Notes under the pieces: model-generated
What the model was told of the DNA's origin: nothing
What the model saw: the letters and a program-made list of their open reading frames with translations, nothing else
The model's database searches: none
Part shown: piece by piece, positions 21,931-34,265 of the stretch
How positions within the stretch are numbered: position 1 is the stretch's first letter
Layout of the letters: the number at the start of each line of letters is the position of its first letter
Made by a program: the position numbers and the translations under genes
NCBI GenBank assembly: GCA_030760725.1
Contig: JASWHV010000011.1
Coordinates: 17,447,501 to 17,511,500 of the forward strand
Direction: 5' to 3'
DNA length: 64,000 nucleotides
Source of the DNA: Neostapfia colusana
Taxonomy: Eukaryota; Streptophyta; Magnoliopsida; Poales; Poaceae

Positions 21931-24190
21931 GCTCATGATTCCGGAGCTTCCGTGATCCATACGCGACCACTCTTTTATCTTGCATCAGCACACATCCAAG
22001 TCCGATGCCGGATGCATCGCAACCAACATCAAACAGTTTTGTAGTATCCGGTTGTGCCAAAACCGGTGCTGATGTGAGGTGCTTCACTAAAGCCTTGAAT
22101 GCCGCTTCACAAGCTGGACTCCAGATATATTTGGAAGCTTTTTCAGCAGTTTCATCATTGGCTTTACAATTCATGAGAAGTCCGGGATGAACCTCCGATA
22201 ATAACTCGCGACTCCGAGGAAACTACAAACCTCGTGAACAGACCTCGGGGATTTCAAATTCAGCACTTGTACAATCTTACTCGGGTCTACAGCGACTCCC
22301 TCTGCTGAGATGATATGCCCGAGAAAGGGTACTTGAGATATCCAGAACTCACACTTGCTGAATTTCGCGTATAACTTGTGATCTCGCAGCCGTTGCAAGA
22401 CTATACACAAGTGATTTGCTTGTTCTTCTTCCGACTTGGAGTAGACGAGAATGTCGTCGATGAAGATCACGATTAATTTGTCCAAGTCTGGCATGAACAC
22501 CGAGTTCATCAAGTACATGAAGTGAGCCAGAGCAGTGGTGAGGTTGAAAGACATGACAAAGTACTTATAGAGACCATACCTCATCGAGAAAGCCGTCTTC
22601 AGTATATTCTCATTTCTGATTTTTATTTGGTGGTACCCTGATCTCAAGTCCATCTTGGAGAAGATCTTTGCCTCTACCAGCTGATCAAACAACATGTCGA
22701 TCCAGGGCAGTGGGTACTTGTTCTTGATCGTGATGGTGTTTAGTGGACGATAGTCTACACACAGCTGCAATGCCTCATCTTTCTTCTTTACAAACAATGC
22801 TTAGCAACCCCATGGTGAGGAGCTCGGTCTAATGAAGCCCTTGTCCAGCAGTTCCATCAACTGCTCTTTCAAATCTGTCAATTCCTTCGGTGCCATCTTG
22901 TACGGCCTTCGGGATATTGGCATAGTTCCCGGTGCAAGTTTTATCTTGAACTCCACCTCCCGATCGGGAGGCATACCCGGTAGATCATCTGGGAATACGT
23001 CTGGGAACTCTTGGACAACTGGAATGTCTTCCAGGCTGCTGGTTGTGGAATGATAAACTGCTGGAAGTTTTATTTTTGGACTGTTCAGAAATAGAGAATG
23101 AGATTCATGCACCGACGAGTTTAAGTGCACGACACGAGAGACGACGTCCAAGAAAGCACCGTGGCGAGTTAACCATGACATTCGTAGGATTAACGGTGCT
23201 TTAGGAACCATTAAACTTGCTGAAATTTTCCCACACCGTGAACAAATCAAGAAAGGACTTTCGGTGGGTATTATTTGTAGACTACGATTAACAACATATG
23301 TGTTGCTAATGAAGTTGTGAGTGGCACCCGAATCAAATAAGATAACTACGGGGTGATGGTGGAAAGTAAACATAACCGTAAGGACGGGTTCGCCCTCCGG
23401 CACGTCCTCAATGGCGAGGTGGTGGACGTTGTCGGGCTTGGGATTTGCACGCCGTCCATTATTGTTTCGGGGCTGGTTTCTCCCCGGGAATGGTGGTGCC
23501 GCTTTTCTGCCTTGCTTCTTCTCTGGGCAATCTTTTAAAAAATGCCCCGGACGACCGCACGTATGGAACGCGTACGGTGGCTGGCTGCTGCCTTGTGGAC
23601 GAAAGCCAGGCATGCATTGCTGAGGTGAGAACGCACGCAGCATCATCCTTTGCTGTTGCTGTGGCTTCTGCGGAGGTGCTGGTAATGCCGGTCGAAATGC
23701 CAGCTGCAGATATGGCCGATTGCAGAATTGCATCAGTCAGAATGGTGGTTGCCATCTCTGGCTAGACGGTGTGCGATACACCATCTGTCATTTTTTGGGA
23801 GGATCACCTCCCTCTCCGCTGCTCTGCGGCATGCTTTGTTTCTTCTTTGCCGCAGCTAACACCCTGCCGAGTCTTCTTGTACAATCACAGCGTCGATCAT
23901 GTCGTTGAGGCTGCCACGGTTGAACATGGCCAGTTTGTCTTTCAGTTGTGAATTTAGCCCCTGAAAGAAATAATCTCTCCTCTTCTCGTCCGTATCAGCA
24001 TGATACGACGCGTATAAGGCGAGGTCATTGAACACACGGGAATACTCCAATGTGTTCCTGCTCCCAAGTTGCAGGTGTAAGAACTCCTGGGTCTTCCTCT
24101 TCACCAAACCGGGCGGAATGTGATAGGCCCGAAATGCCGTTCTGTATTTCGTCCAGGTTAACACTCACTTGGTAGGTTGGGAGGCACAAA
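21931..24190 (-). pseudogene. gag-pol: Family 2b gag (part), protease, RT and start of RNase H
   Basis: On the minus strand a capsid segment (TWTKYRTAFRAYHIPPG) lies at 24164 and below, followed by a frame change, the knuckle FHTCGRPGHFLKDC (about 23568-23527) lacking its first cysteine, protease LFDSGATHNFI near 23340, and RT with FIDDILVYS near 22460-22434. A stop at 22801-22803 and another near 22171 with a frameshift break it; the RNase H motif CDASGIGLGCVL follows to HEQN at 21931, where the frame is interrupted by 2c and resumes at 18112. The gag 5' end is cut by the junction with copia-A near 24190. Confidence 0.9.
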
Positions 24191-24648
24191 AGTTACACCG
24201 ATGCTAGCTTCCAAACTGATAAGGATGATTCTAGATCACAATCCGGTTTGGTATTCTACCTCAATGGAGGGGCAGTGAGCTGGAAAAGCTCCAAGCAAGA
24301 TACAGTAGCAGATTCAACGATGGAGGCAGAGTATATTGCAGTTTCTGAAGCTGCAAAGGAAGCTGTTTGGATCAGAAAATTTGTTTCTGAGTTGGGTATT
24401 GTTCCTAGTGCGTCCTGTCTTGTTGGATCTCTATTGTGACAATAGTGGAGTCATCGCACATGCAAAGGAGCATAGATCATACAAAAGATCCAAACACATA
24501 CTATGACACTATCACCTCATTCGAGAGATCATCGACCGAGGTGATGTGAAGATATGCAAGGTGCACACGGATCTGAGTGTTGCAGATCCATTGACAAAGC
24601 CTCTTCCACAATCAAAGCATGAGGCACACACAAGATCTATGAGTATTA
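24191..24648 (+). pseudogene. pol: Copia-A RNase H fragment
   Basis: This is the last part of a Ty1/copia polyprotein. It shows SWKSSKQDTVADSTMEAEY (about 24281-24337), then, shifted, DLYCDN and ADPLTKPLPQSKHEAHTRS. The rest of the element upstream (LTR, gag, integrase, RT) is missing; the fragment abuts minus-strand gag of 2b. The final codons are split by copia-B: ATGAGTATTA at 24639-24648 continues at 31656 to TGA 31670-31672. Confidence 0.88.
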
Positions 24649-25148
24649 TGTTGGTGATATGCCCAAGAGGCAATCATAACAGTTCGGATAAAGGCCTGAT
24701 GGATATTTGATCCATAAAAATTAGGGTACTAATGGGCCTGTGACCTAAAAGCCCATTAGCGCGCCTATAAATATGAGGGGTAGGGTTAGGGGTAGATGAC
24801 TCCACCACGTAACAGCCCTAGCCGCCGCCCCTCATAGGCCACACGCCGAAACCCCTGTCGCGCGCGCGGTGCTAGCACACCGACGCACGGCGTTCCTCCC
24901 TGTACGTGTGGACTCCGTGGAGGCGCTGCTGTTACTGCTGCGCTGATCGGCTACGGTGACGTGACGACGTTCCTGTGACGATGATTCAGGAGGAGACGAA
25001 CGTGATCGTCTACTTCTCCTACACCGACACGCATCAACGATCCGCTGCGCTGCGCGTCTAGTGGTAATGATCCATGAGCTCCTTACTCGCATGTTTCCTG
25101 GGTGATACGGTTGAATTGCTAGAGTAGCGCATCGCCTATTTCCCAACA
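24649..25148 (+). repeat. Copia-B 5' LTR (500 bp)
   Basis: Starts TGTTGGTGATATGCCC and ends TTTCCCAACA. TATAAATA at 24766-24773 is the likely promoter. The 3' LTR has the same length with a few scattered differences. Confidence 0.95.
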
Positions 25149-25149
25149 G

Positions 25150-25161
25150 TGGTATCAGAGC
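25150..25161 (+). other. Copia-B primer binding site
   Basis: TGGTATCAGAGC, complementary to the 3' end of plant initiator methionine tRNA, one base after the LTR end. Confidence 0.9.
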
Positions 25162-26286
25162 CGACTTGCGTAGTTTTTGGTCTAAATCTTAGATGCGATC
25201 TACTGCAGACAAGTTCATATGATGATTTTTTATTGTTCGGCTTTTGGGTTTGGAATTGGTTAGAGTAGATTGCCATCATATGACTAAAGGATTAGTTCGT
25301 GCTCCTTCTCTGCTGTGTACGCAACCTGTCCCTACCGGCTGGAATCACCATCGGGACTAATAGTGTACATAGCTAACAGATTGAGCCAACAGATCACGGG
25401 ACCGCCGTTGCTGTCTGCTATAGTGACATCATTAAGTTGTTTCACGATAGAAATCATTCTACGCTTAACTTGTTTTTGCAGGGAATGATGTGAATGGTAT
25501 GGCCTAAATGTGATGTGATGATCTTTGTGTAAAATTCGTGCAGCCTGCGTGTTGCAAATTTAACATAACCGGGTTGAGGTTGTCACATAATTGTATAACG
25601 ACCTAAGTGTTGCCCTGTGATGTCAGATCTCTCATGTAATGTATTAGCTTCTTTTATATTCATTGAGAAACCTCAAGCATGATGGCGATGGTGATCACCA
25701 TAAGAAGGGAGACATGGCGGTGTAGATCATGATGGAACCATGGTGATGGAGACCACTATGATCCTAAAGGCCATACTATTCAAAGATATGATATGATCAT
25801 ATGCCTGTGATGTTTTACTATTCTTTTCATGCTTTTCATATGGTGGATGTTTTGTCATGATAAAATAGCTTCCCTCGGAAAAGTTGGGTATTTCATGCCG
25901 TTTACCTATAGTTGCACCTATGTTGTTTTGATCGTTGTATGGTAGGTTTGCCAAAGCAAAATACCGTCATCTATCATAATGAATAGGGTGAATGTTGGAC
26001 ATTCACATGCATAGTTTTGCTTTACTCAACAAAGCTATGCATTGGATGTCACCCAACAAACAAGAATCATATAGAGATATGATTAACAATGGTTGTTTAC
26101 CTATGTCACTAATTTTCTAGCAGTGAAGCCAAAGCTCACTAGAAATTAGTGAATATGGATCTTTGACCACTATATGTCGTTAGAGAGAGGACGATGCTCA
26201 TATAGTGGTGGTGTCTTTTTTTTAATCTGTTAATAAAAGATTGGTACATAACATAGTGCTAAAACCTTACATATTTATTGTAGATC
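25162..26286 (+). other. Copia-B 5' leader
   Basis: No gene is recognised. It is AT-rich untranslated leader between primer site and gag, ending in a likely acceptor TTTATTGTAG three bases before the gag ATG. Confidence 0.7.
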
Positions 26287-29200
26287 ATGTCTGCTAGTAA
26301 CAATTCCGGTTTCAATTTGCGATCTGTGCTTGAGAAAAAAAGCTCAATGGAGCTAACTTTATTGATTGGTACCTCAACCTGAGAATTGTTCTTAGGCAAG
26401 AGAAAACTGAGTATGTTCTTGAGCAACCATACCCCAATGACCTCCCCGATGATGCAAATGCCGCAACTCGCAGGACTTATGAGAATCACTGCGATGATGC
26501 GCTTAATCCAAGCTGACTCATGCTTGCCAGAATGTCCCCTGATCTATAGAAACAGTATGAGCATACAGATGCTTATTCTAGGATTCAGGGATTACGTGGA
26601 ATGTTTGAGAACCAAGCAAGGGCTGAGAGGTACAACATCTCAAAGTCCTTGTTCTCATGCAAGCTGGCAGAAGGTAGCCCGGTCAGTCCCCATGTAATCA
26701 AGATGATTGGTTACATTGAGACTTTGGACAAACTTGGTTCTGAACTCAAGGATGACCTTGCTATTGACGTTATTCTCCAGTCACTCCCACCGAGCTATGA
26801 GCCATTTATATTGAATTATCAAATGAATGGCATGGAGAAAATGTTGGCTGAATTGCATGGTATGCTTAAAACAGCCGATGAAAACATTAAGAAAAATACC
26901 ACTCATGTGATGATGGTTCAAAAGGAGAATAAAAAGAGGAAGCGTGTGACGCATCCTAAAGGCAAGGGAAAGGTTCCCATTGAGCCTTCAAGCTCAAAGC
27001 CAAAAGGTAAATCAGGCCCTTCTCCTAATGATGAATGCTTTCACTGTCATGCTAAGAGGCATTGGTCTAGGAACTGCAAGAAGTACTTGGAGGATAAGAA
27101 GAAGAAAGGGAATGAGACTTCCACTTCAGGTATAAATGTTATAGAAATTAATATTGTTACATCTTCTAGTGAATCATGGGTATTTGATACCGGATCAATG
27201 ATTCACACTTGCAAATCGTTGCAGGGTCTAAGTGAGGCTAGAAGATTTGCAAAAGGCGAGTTGGATGTTCGGGTCGGCAATGTAGCAAAGGTTGCTGTCA
27301 TAGCTGTCGGAACTTATCACTTGTCATTACCCTCAGGATTAGTTCTGGAATTAAACAATTGTTATTGCATTCCTTCTTTGAGGAAGAACATTATATCTTC
27401 TTCATGTTTGGAAGAAGTTAATGGTTATGATATTATAATAAAGAACAAATGTTGTTCTATTTATTATAATAATATTTTCTATGCTCAATGTCCATTAGTG
27501 AATGGATTATATGTTCTTGATCTTGAGGATAAAACAGTCTATAACATTAATACAAAAAGGGCTCGACAAAATGATCTAAATCCCACTTTTATTTGGCATT
27601 GTCGCTTAGGTCATATAAATGAGAAACGCATTGAGAAACTCCATAAAGATGGTTTGTTAAGTTCATTTGATTTTGAATCACTTGACACATGCGAGTCTTG
27701 TTTGCTTGGGAAGATGACCAAAGCACCCTTCACTTGTCAAAGTGAGAGGGCAAGTGACTTGTTGGTACTTATACATACAGATGTATGTGGACCAATGAGT
27801 TCAGTAGCTAGAGGTGGTTTTCAGTATTTCATTACTTTTATCGATGACTTTAGTAGATATGGATATGTCAATCTAATAAGGCAGAAGTCTGAATCTTTTG
27901 AAAAGTTCAAAGAATTTCAGAATGAAGTACAAAATTAGTTGGGCAAGACAATTAAACTTCTACGATCTGATCGTGGGGGTGAATATTTGAGCCATGAATT
28001 TTATGATCATTTAAAATAATGTGGGTTCCACAGTTGACTCCACCTGGAATGCCCAAATGGAATGGGGTGTCCGAGTGGAGGAACCGAACCTTGTTAGACA
28101 TGGTTAGGTCGATGATGAGCCAGATGATCTTCCACTATCCTTTTAGGGTTATGCTCTTGAAACTGCTGCGTTTACACTAAATAGAGTCCCAACTAAGTCT
28201 GTTTAGAAGACACCATATGAGATGTGGACCGGGAAACGTCCCGAATTGTCTTTCCTCAAAGTTTGGTGATGTGATTCTTATGTCAAACGTTTGACGTCAG
28301 ACAAACTTACTCCCAAATCAGACAAATGCTTCTTTGTGGGATATCCTAGGGAAACCAAAGGATATTATTTTTATAATAAAACGGAGGATAAAGTGTTTAC
28401 TGCTCGCAATGGTGTCTTCTTGGAGAAAGAGTTTCTCTCAAATAGAATTAGTGGGAGCAAGGTGCATCTTGAAGAAATTCAAGAAATAACTGAAAATGTT
28501 TCGGCACCCTCTAATCCTATACAGGATGTACAAGATGTTGTACAACCACTTGATGAAACACTAGCACCACGAAGGTCTACAAGGGTACGTCGTGCAACTG
28601 AAAAGTTGACACTCCTAACCACGAAACAAGAGGACATGGTATTGTTGGACAATAATGAGCCTGTGACCTACACTGAAGCAATAATGGGACCTGACTCTGA
28701 GAAATGGCCTGGAGCCATGGAATCCGAAATAGAATCCATGCATGAGAATCAAGTTTGGAACTTGGTTGATCCAATCGATGGTGTGAGACCGATCGATTGC
28801 AAATGGATTTTCAAGAAAAAGACTGATATGGATGCAAAAGTTCACATCTATAAAGCATGATTGGTGGTGAAAGGTTTCAAACAAATTCAAGGTGTTGATT
28901 ATGATGAAACATTTTTGCCCGTCGCTATGCAAAAGTCTGTTCAGATTTTCCTAGCAATTGCTGCATATTTTGATTATGAAATATGGCAGATAGATGTCAA
29001 AACAACCTTTTTAATTGGGAGTCTGACTGAGGATGTGTACATCATACAACCTGAGGGTTTTGTTGATCCTAAAAATACTAGAAAAATATGCAAACTTCAA
29101 AAGTCCATCTATGGATTGAAGCAAGCATCTCGGAGTTGGAATCTACGTTTTGATGAAGTGGTCAAAGGGTTTGGTTTCATCAAGAACGTAGAAGAACCTT

Positions 29201-30220
29201 GTATTTACAAGAAGGTTAGTGGGAGTACACTTATATTTCTGGTCCTATATGTAGATGACATATTGTTGATCGGAAATGACATTCCAGTACTAGATGCTGT
29301 TAAATCCTCATTAAGGAAAAGTTTCTCAATGAAGGATTTAGGAGAGGCAGCGTACATTTTGGGCATAAAGATCTATAGAGATAGATGTAAAAGGCTAATA
29401 GGATTAAGCCAAGACACATATATTGACAAGATATTGAATCGGTTCAATATGCAAGATTCTAAGAAAGGTTTCTTGCCAATTACACATGGCATTAGTCTAA
29501 GCAAAAGTAAGTGTCCTTCGACGCCTGATGAGCAAAAGAGGATGAGAGCGATTCCTTATGCTTCGGCTATTGGATCTATCATGTATGCCATGTTGTGTAC
29601 ACACCCAGATGTATCCTATGCTCTAAGTGTTACGAGCAGGTATCAATCAGATTATGGTGAGGCTCATTGGACAGTTGTCAAAAACATTCTTAAGTACTTG
29701 AGAAGAACTAAGGATGTTTCTTAGTGTTTGGAGGTCAAGAAGAGCTCATTGTAAGAGGTTACACCGATGCTAGCTTCCAAACAGACAAGGATGACTCTAG
29801 ATCGCAATCCGGTTTTGTGTTCTGCCCCGATGGAGGGGTACTGAGCTAGAAAAGTTCCAAGCAAGACACAGTAGCAGATTCAACGATGGAGGCACAACTT
29901 CTGAAGCTGCAAAGGAAGCTGTTTGGATCAGAAAATTTGTTTCTGAGTTGGGTGTTGTTCCTAGTGCGTCCAGACCTGTGGATCTCTATTGTGACAATAA
30001 TGGAGCCATTGCACAGGCAAAGGAGCCTAGATCACACAAAAGATCCAAACATATACTACGACCCTATCACCTCATTCGAGAGATTATCAACCGAGGTGAT
30101 GTGAATATATGCAAGGTGCATACGGATTTGAATGTGGCAGATCCGTTGACAAATCCTCTTCCACAATCAAAGCATGGGGCACACACGAGATCTATGGGTG
30201 TTAGATACTTACATCAGTGA
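26287..30220 (+). pseudogene. gag-pol: Copia-B gag-pol, broken
   Basis: Gag starts MSASNNSGFNLRSVLEK at 26287, with frameshifts before about 26600. A long open stretch 26601-27938 holds the zinc knuckle (CFHCHAKRHWSRNC, full CCHC set), protease (WVFDTGS), integrase finger (HCRLGH ... CESC) and the first integrase Asp segment (HTDVCGPM). Stops at 27936-27938 and several between 28010 and 28210 break the rest of integrase. RT follows with the catalytic YVDDILLIGND near 29250-29280 in the open stretch 28861-29724; the TGA at 28858-28860 and stop at 29722-29724 cut it. RNase H ends at TGA 30218-30220. Confidence 0.93.
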
Positions 30221-31138
30221 TCCTAGTGTGTACATGGGAGACTTCTGTCATAGCTATGGTTATGTACTATTTGAGTAACTATTATTCACATTGATCATCA
30301 AGTATGTGACTTGTTCGTGAGACTCTTTGTTAATTATAATGTTACTCAAAATGATCCCTAGTCTACATCGTTATATAAGGTAATGATTGTACACAGACTA
30401 GCACATGTATTAATTGATGATCACGTTTCACGGATCATAGATATGGAGATATCAAATTAATAATGTGAACACATGTTATTGAACATGGTGTTGGATAGAC
30501 CCATTCCGAGACACTGTTGGGATTTTCATTTACATATGTGCCATTAGTTGGTCTTGAGTTATACACCTGCTAGATTCTTAGACCTGAGATCGCCATTATT
30601 TCTCACTATGTGTAGTTCTGCACTTTGAAACTATCAAACGCTACTCCGTAACTGGGTGGTCATAAAAATAGTATTCAGGTACATGATGAAGCATGGAATG
30701 AGATGTGTGCGGATCAAGATGGGATTTGCCCCTCCTAAATAACAGGATAGATATCTCTGGGCCCCTCGAGATAGTTGGATTGGAAAGTGCATGGCCATGC
30801 CAAAGTGATTAAGGAGTTAATAATTATGACTAAAAGTTAGTCATAGATTGAATCCACTATTTGATCGAGTGAATGGTCGAGCTATCACAAGGATGGCACG
30901 TATCTCGCGTTGAGCTTGACTGGTATCCTGTGGCAAAGGAATTAGCATGTGAATGTATCTAGGTTCAGCCGATATGATCTTTATGTACATTCGGGAGTCA
31001 GTATATCCTGCTAGGTACCTCTATTGACTTGTGTTTGAAAACGGTTTTCGTTCATAACTGACTGTACATGAACCTAACGGGTCACACACTTTAGGAGATG
31101 GAATATTGAAAAACTTGGCTATATGATTGTCTCTAGTG
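30221..31138 (+). other. Copia-B 3' untranslated region
   Basis: There is no coding signal. It is homologous to copia-A 3' sequence at 31673-32250 and 44915-45084, which lets the copia-A gaps be placed. Confidence 0.75.
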
Positions 31139-31150
31139 CAAGTGGAAGAT
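31139..31150 (+). other. Copia-B polypurine tract
   Basis: AAGTGGAAGAT lies directly before the 3' LTR; copia-A has the like-placed AAGTGGGAGAT at 45074-45084. Confidence 0.7.
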
Positions 31151-31650
31151 TGTTGGTGATATGCCCAAGAGGGAATCATAATAATTCCGATAAAGGCCTG
31201 ATGGATATTTGATCCATAAGAAATTAGGGTACTAATGAACATGTGACCTAAAAGCCCATTAGCGCGCCTATAAATATGAGGGGTAGGGTTAGGGGCAGAT
31301 GACTCCACCACGTAACAGCCCTAGCCGCCGCCACTCACAGGCCACACGCTGAAACCCCTATCGCGCGCGCGGTGCTAGCACACCGACGCACGGCGTGCCT
31401 CCTTGTACGTGTGGACTCCGTGGAGGCGCTGTTGTTACTGCTGCGCTGATCGGCTACGTGACGTGATGACGTTCCTGTGACGAGGATTCAGGAGGAGACG
31501 AACGTGATCGTCTACTTCTCCTACACCGACCCGCATCTACGATCTGCTGTGCTGCGCGTCTAGTGGTAACGATCCATGACCTCCTTACTCGCATGTTTCC
31601 TGGGTGATACAGTCGAATTGCTAGAGTAGCGCATCGCCTATTTCCCAACA
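31151..31650 (+). repeat. Copia-B 3' LTR (500 bp)
   Basis: TGTTGGTGATATGCCC to TTTCCCAACA, TATAAATA at 31269-31276, followed by the duplication TATTA. Confidence 0.95.
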
Positions 31651-31655
31651 TATTA

Positions 31656-32258
31656 GATACTTACATCAGTGATCATAGTGTATAGTGGGTGACTTGTGTC
31701 ATAACTATGTTTATGCACTATTAAATAAATTTTTATATGAGTAATAATTATTTACTTTGATCATCAAGTATGTGACTTGTTCGTGAAACTCTTTATTAAT
31801 AATAATGTTACTGTAAATGACCTAGTCTATATTATTATATGGGATAATGATGTTATACAGACTAGCACATGTATTATTTAATGATCACATTTCACGGATC
31901 ATTAATATGGAGATGTCAAATTAATAATGTGAACACATGTTAGTGAACATGGTGTTGAATTGACCCACTGCGAGACACTGCTAGGATTGTTATTTTCATA
32001 TGTGCCATTAGTTGGTCTTTAATGATACACCTGCTTGATCCATAGACCAGAAATTGCCATTGTTTCTCACTGCATGTAGTTTTGTACTTTGAGACTACCA
32101 AACGCTACTCCGTAACTGGGTAGTCATAAACGTAGTCTTCGAGTACATAATGAAACATAGAGTGGGATGTGCGCGGATCAAGATTGGATTTGCCCCTCCT
32201 TAATAATAGGAGAGATATCTCTGGCCCCTTGAGATAGTTAGATTTTAAAAAATTTAAA
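31656..32258 (+). other. Copia-A pol stop and 3' untranslated region, left piece
   Basis: Resumes the copia-A reading frame (TGA at 31670-31672) and then matches the copia-B 3' untranslated region from about 30206 to 30785. It stops in an A/T-rich run where family 1b begins. About 200 bases that exist in copia-B (30785-30978) are missing before the right piece at 44915. Confidence 0.85.
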
Positions 32259-34196
32259 AAATCATGTTAAGAGGGGAATTTAAGAGGGGAATTTAAAAAA
32301 TTTTGGACGTGTTGCATGTTTTGCAAAAATTCAAATTCAAACTGGAATTCAAATTAAACTCAAATCAGAAAAGAAATAGAAAAAGAAAAAGAGAAAACAG
32401 AAAAAAACCGGCCAGTGGGCCGAAACCCACCAGCCGGCCCAGCCAGCGCCCGCGCCAGCCCGCAGCCGCGCGCGCTGCTGCCTCACACTGACAGGCAGGA
32501 CCCACCCGATCTTCGTCTACCTCGCGACAGCGCCGGACTCCCTCGCACCCGACTCAAAACCGATCGGGATTTCAGCGTATCTCCGCTGAATTCTGTTCGT
32601 AGGCGACGCGGACATGATCTAAACCACCCCGCCTCTCCCCCGTCTATAAAAACCCCGGCCTCGTTCTGTTTTTCCCACGCGATCGCCGATTTTTCCTCCG
32701 GTGAGAACCGAGACTTCTCCGGCGAATTCTGGCTGATCTAAGCTCGGAAATTCCGATCTAACTCGCTGGTCTTGATCCACCGCCTCCGGGGAACCTTGCA
32801 GGTGCAGAAAACTCGGTGACTTGCGGTGTAAACACAGCGCCGACGAGCTTTGCCGTGGTTTCGCCTCGGACCTCGTCGCCGATCACCTTCCAGGACCTCC
32901 GAGCTCAAGAAAACCCCCGAGGTGAGATCCCCGACCTCCCCTCTAACGATCTATACCATAAAATCACAGTTCTAGAAAGAATTCCCGAAGATCCGAAAGT
33001 TTCCGGCGAGATCGCCGCTTCCCGCCGCCGTGCGCCGCCGGCAGCGCTGCCCGCGCTCGATCAGAGCGACGTGGCCGCTTGTGCGCCGTTTATTTTAAAT
33101 CGCACGGTAGGGTTTAAATCCCCGCGTACCGGTTCGATGTTATAATCTCGGCCGTCGGTTTAAAATCAGACGGTCCACGTCAGCCCCGCGTTATAAAGAC
33201 TGGAAATCTTACGTGCTACTCCCTGGGGTTCTCGGGAAATAAGAGCTAGCCCCGGAAACTTCTGATCTAGCCCCTGGAACTCCAGAAAATCATGTAAATT
33301 CATTTAAAAATCAGTTTTAGCCCCTGGGCTTAATAAAAAATTAGGAAAAACACCTCTGTTATGAGTAGCTAGACCCCTGAAAATTCTTAAAATAATATTA
33401 TAGACCCTGTAGTGGGGTAAGTTTAACTTTTTAGCCCTGTTTAGTATTTAATTTAGGAAATTGAATATGTGGCTAGTGTTTAAAAATTAAAAAGTGGGAC
33501 AAACATATTGTCAAAATTAAATTAAAGACTTTCTCAGTATTTAGGAAACTTTGGAGTGAGATAAAAATATATTTTATGCTGAATTGAATCTGTTTAATTT
33601 ATTATTCACATTTAAAGACACATTTTTAAGTAAAGAATAGTTCTAGAAAATAGGGAAAATAATTGTGAAATAGTTTACATCAGAGGCAAAGGTCAAAATA
33701 TGTTATTAAATTATTTAGGACCGGAACCTATTCTGTTTAGATGATGTGTCTTACTATTTTCATAATAAAGTACACATTTATGCATAGGAAAATAAATCTG
33801 AAAATATAGCAACTAGTAAATGATAAATGGAGTTTCTAAAATCCAAAGAGTTCAGTTTAGGGTTGGTAGAAATTCCGAAGACATATATGGAGAAGAAAAA
33901 TACCCTTCATGCACACTTGGTAGCTAAAAGGTGTATAAATTGAATATAAGGAATTTGTTTAAATTGGAAACTCATATAATATATACAAACATAAAATATG
34001 AATACAAAAGTAGAAATCATATGCACATGTTTAAAAGTGCATGGAAGCCAAAATCAACACACATAGAGTAACCACAACACATAGAAATGAGAATGACTTT
34101 CATAAATATGAATGTGTGGTTTGTATGAAGTGGAAGTGTGACCCATGTCTTATGGATTGTTGTTTTTCTTTTGCTATGTGTGATGGTATGATGTAG

Positions 34197-34265
34197 AACC
34201 TGCTCAAGAGCAAGTTATTCCTTTCCAAGATCAGGACTACCTATCTCAAGAGCAGCAGGAAGGAG
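34197..34265 (+). other. Predicted LTR mini-exon 2, family 1b 5' LTR
   Basis: Same 69-nt phase-1 exon as in 1a with two residue changes near DQDYLSQEQQ; GC donor GGAG/GCAAGTG kept. Confidence 0.6.

Larger units (their letters stand above)
12387..24190 (-). mobile_element. Family 2b gypsy element (minus strand, 5' end lost, hosts solo LTR 2c)
   Basis: Reading leftward the element has partial gag, pol, polypurine tract and 3' LTR. It lies in the integrase of 2a; the base run before its LTR is AAACG (12382-12386). It is interrupted by 2c at 18113-21930 and cut off near 24190 where copia-A begins, so its 5' LTR, leader and orf0 are missing and no matching right-hand target duplication can be found. 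Confidence 0.85.
24649..31650 (+). mobile_element. Copia-B, complete Ty1/copia retrotransposon (7002 bp)
   Basis: Two 500-bp LTRs, TGTTGG...CCAACA, surround a tRNA-iMet primer site, gag, protease, integrase, RT, RNase H (the copia order) and a purine-rich tract. Target duplication TATTA is perfect (24644-24648 and 31651-31655). It is inserted in a relative of the same family, copia-A. Multiple stops and frameshifts make it non-autonomous. Confidence 0.95.

Noticed and set aside
25149..25165. A tRNA gene at the TGGTATCAGAGC sites
   Set aside because: Only the 12-base complement of the tRNA 3' end is present; there is no cloverleaf.
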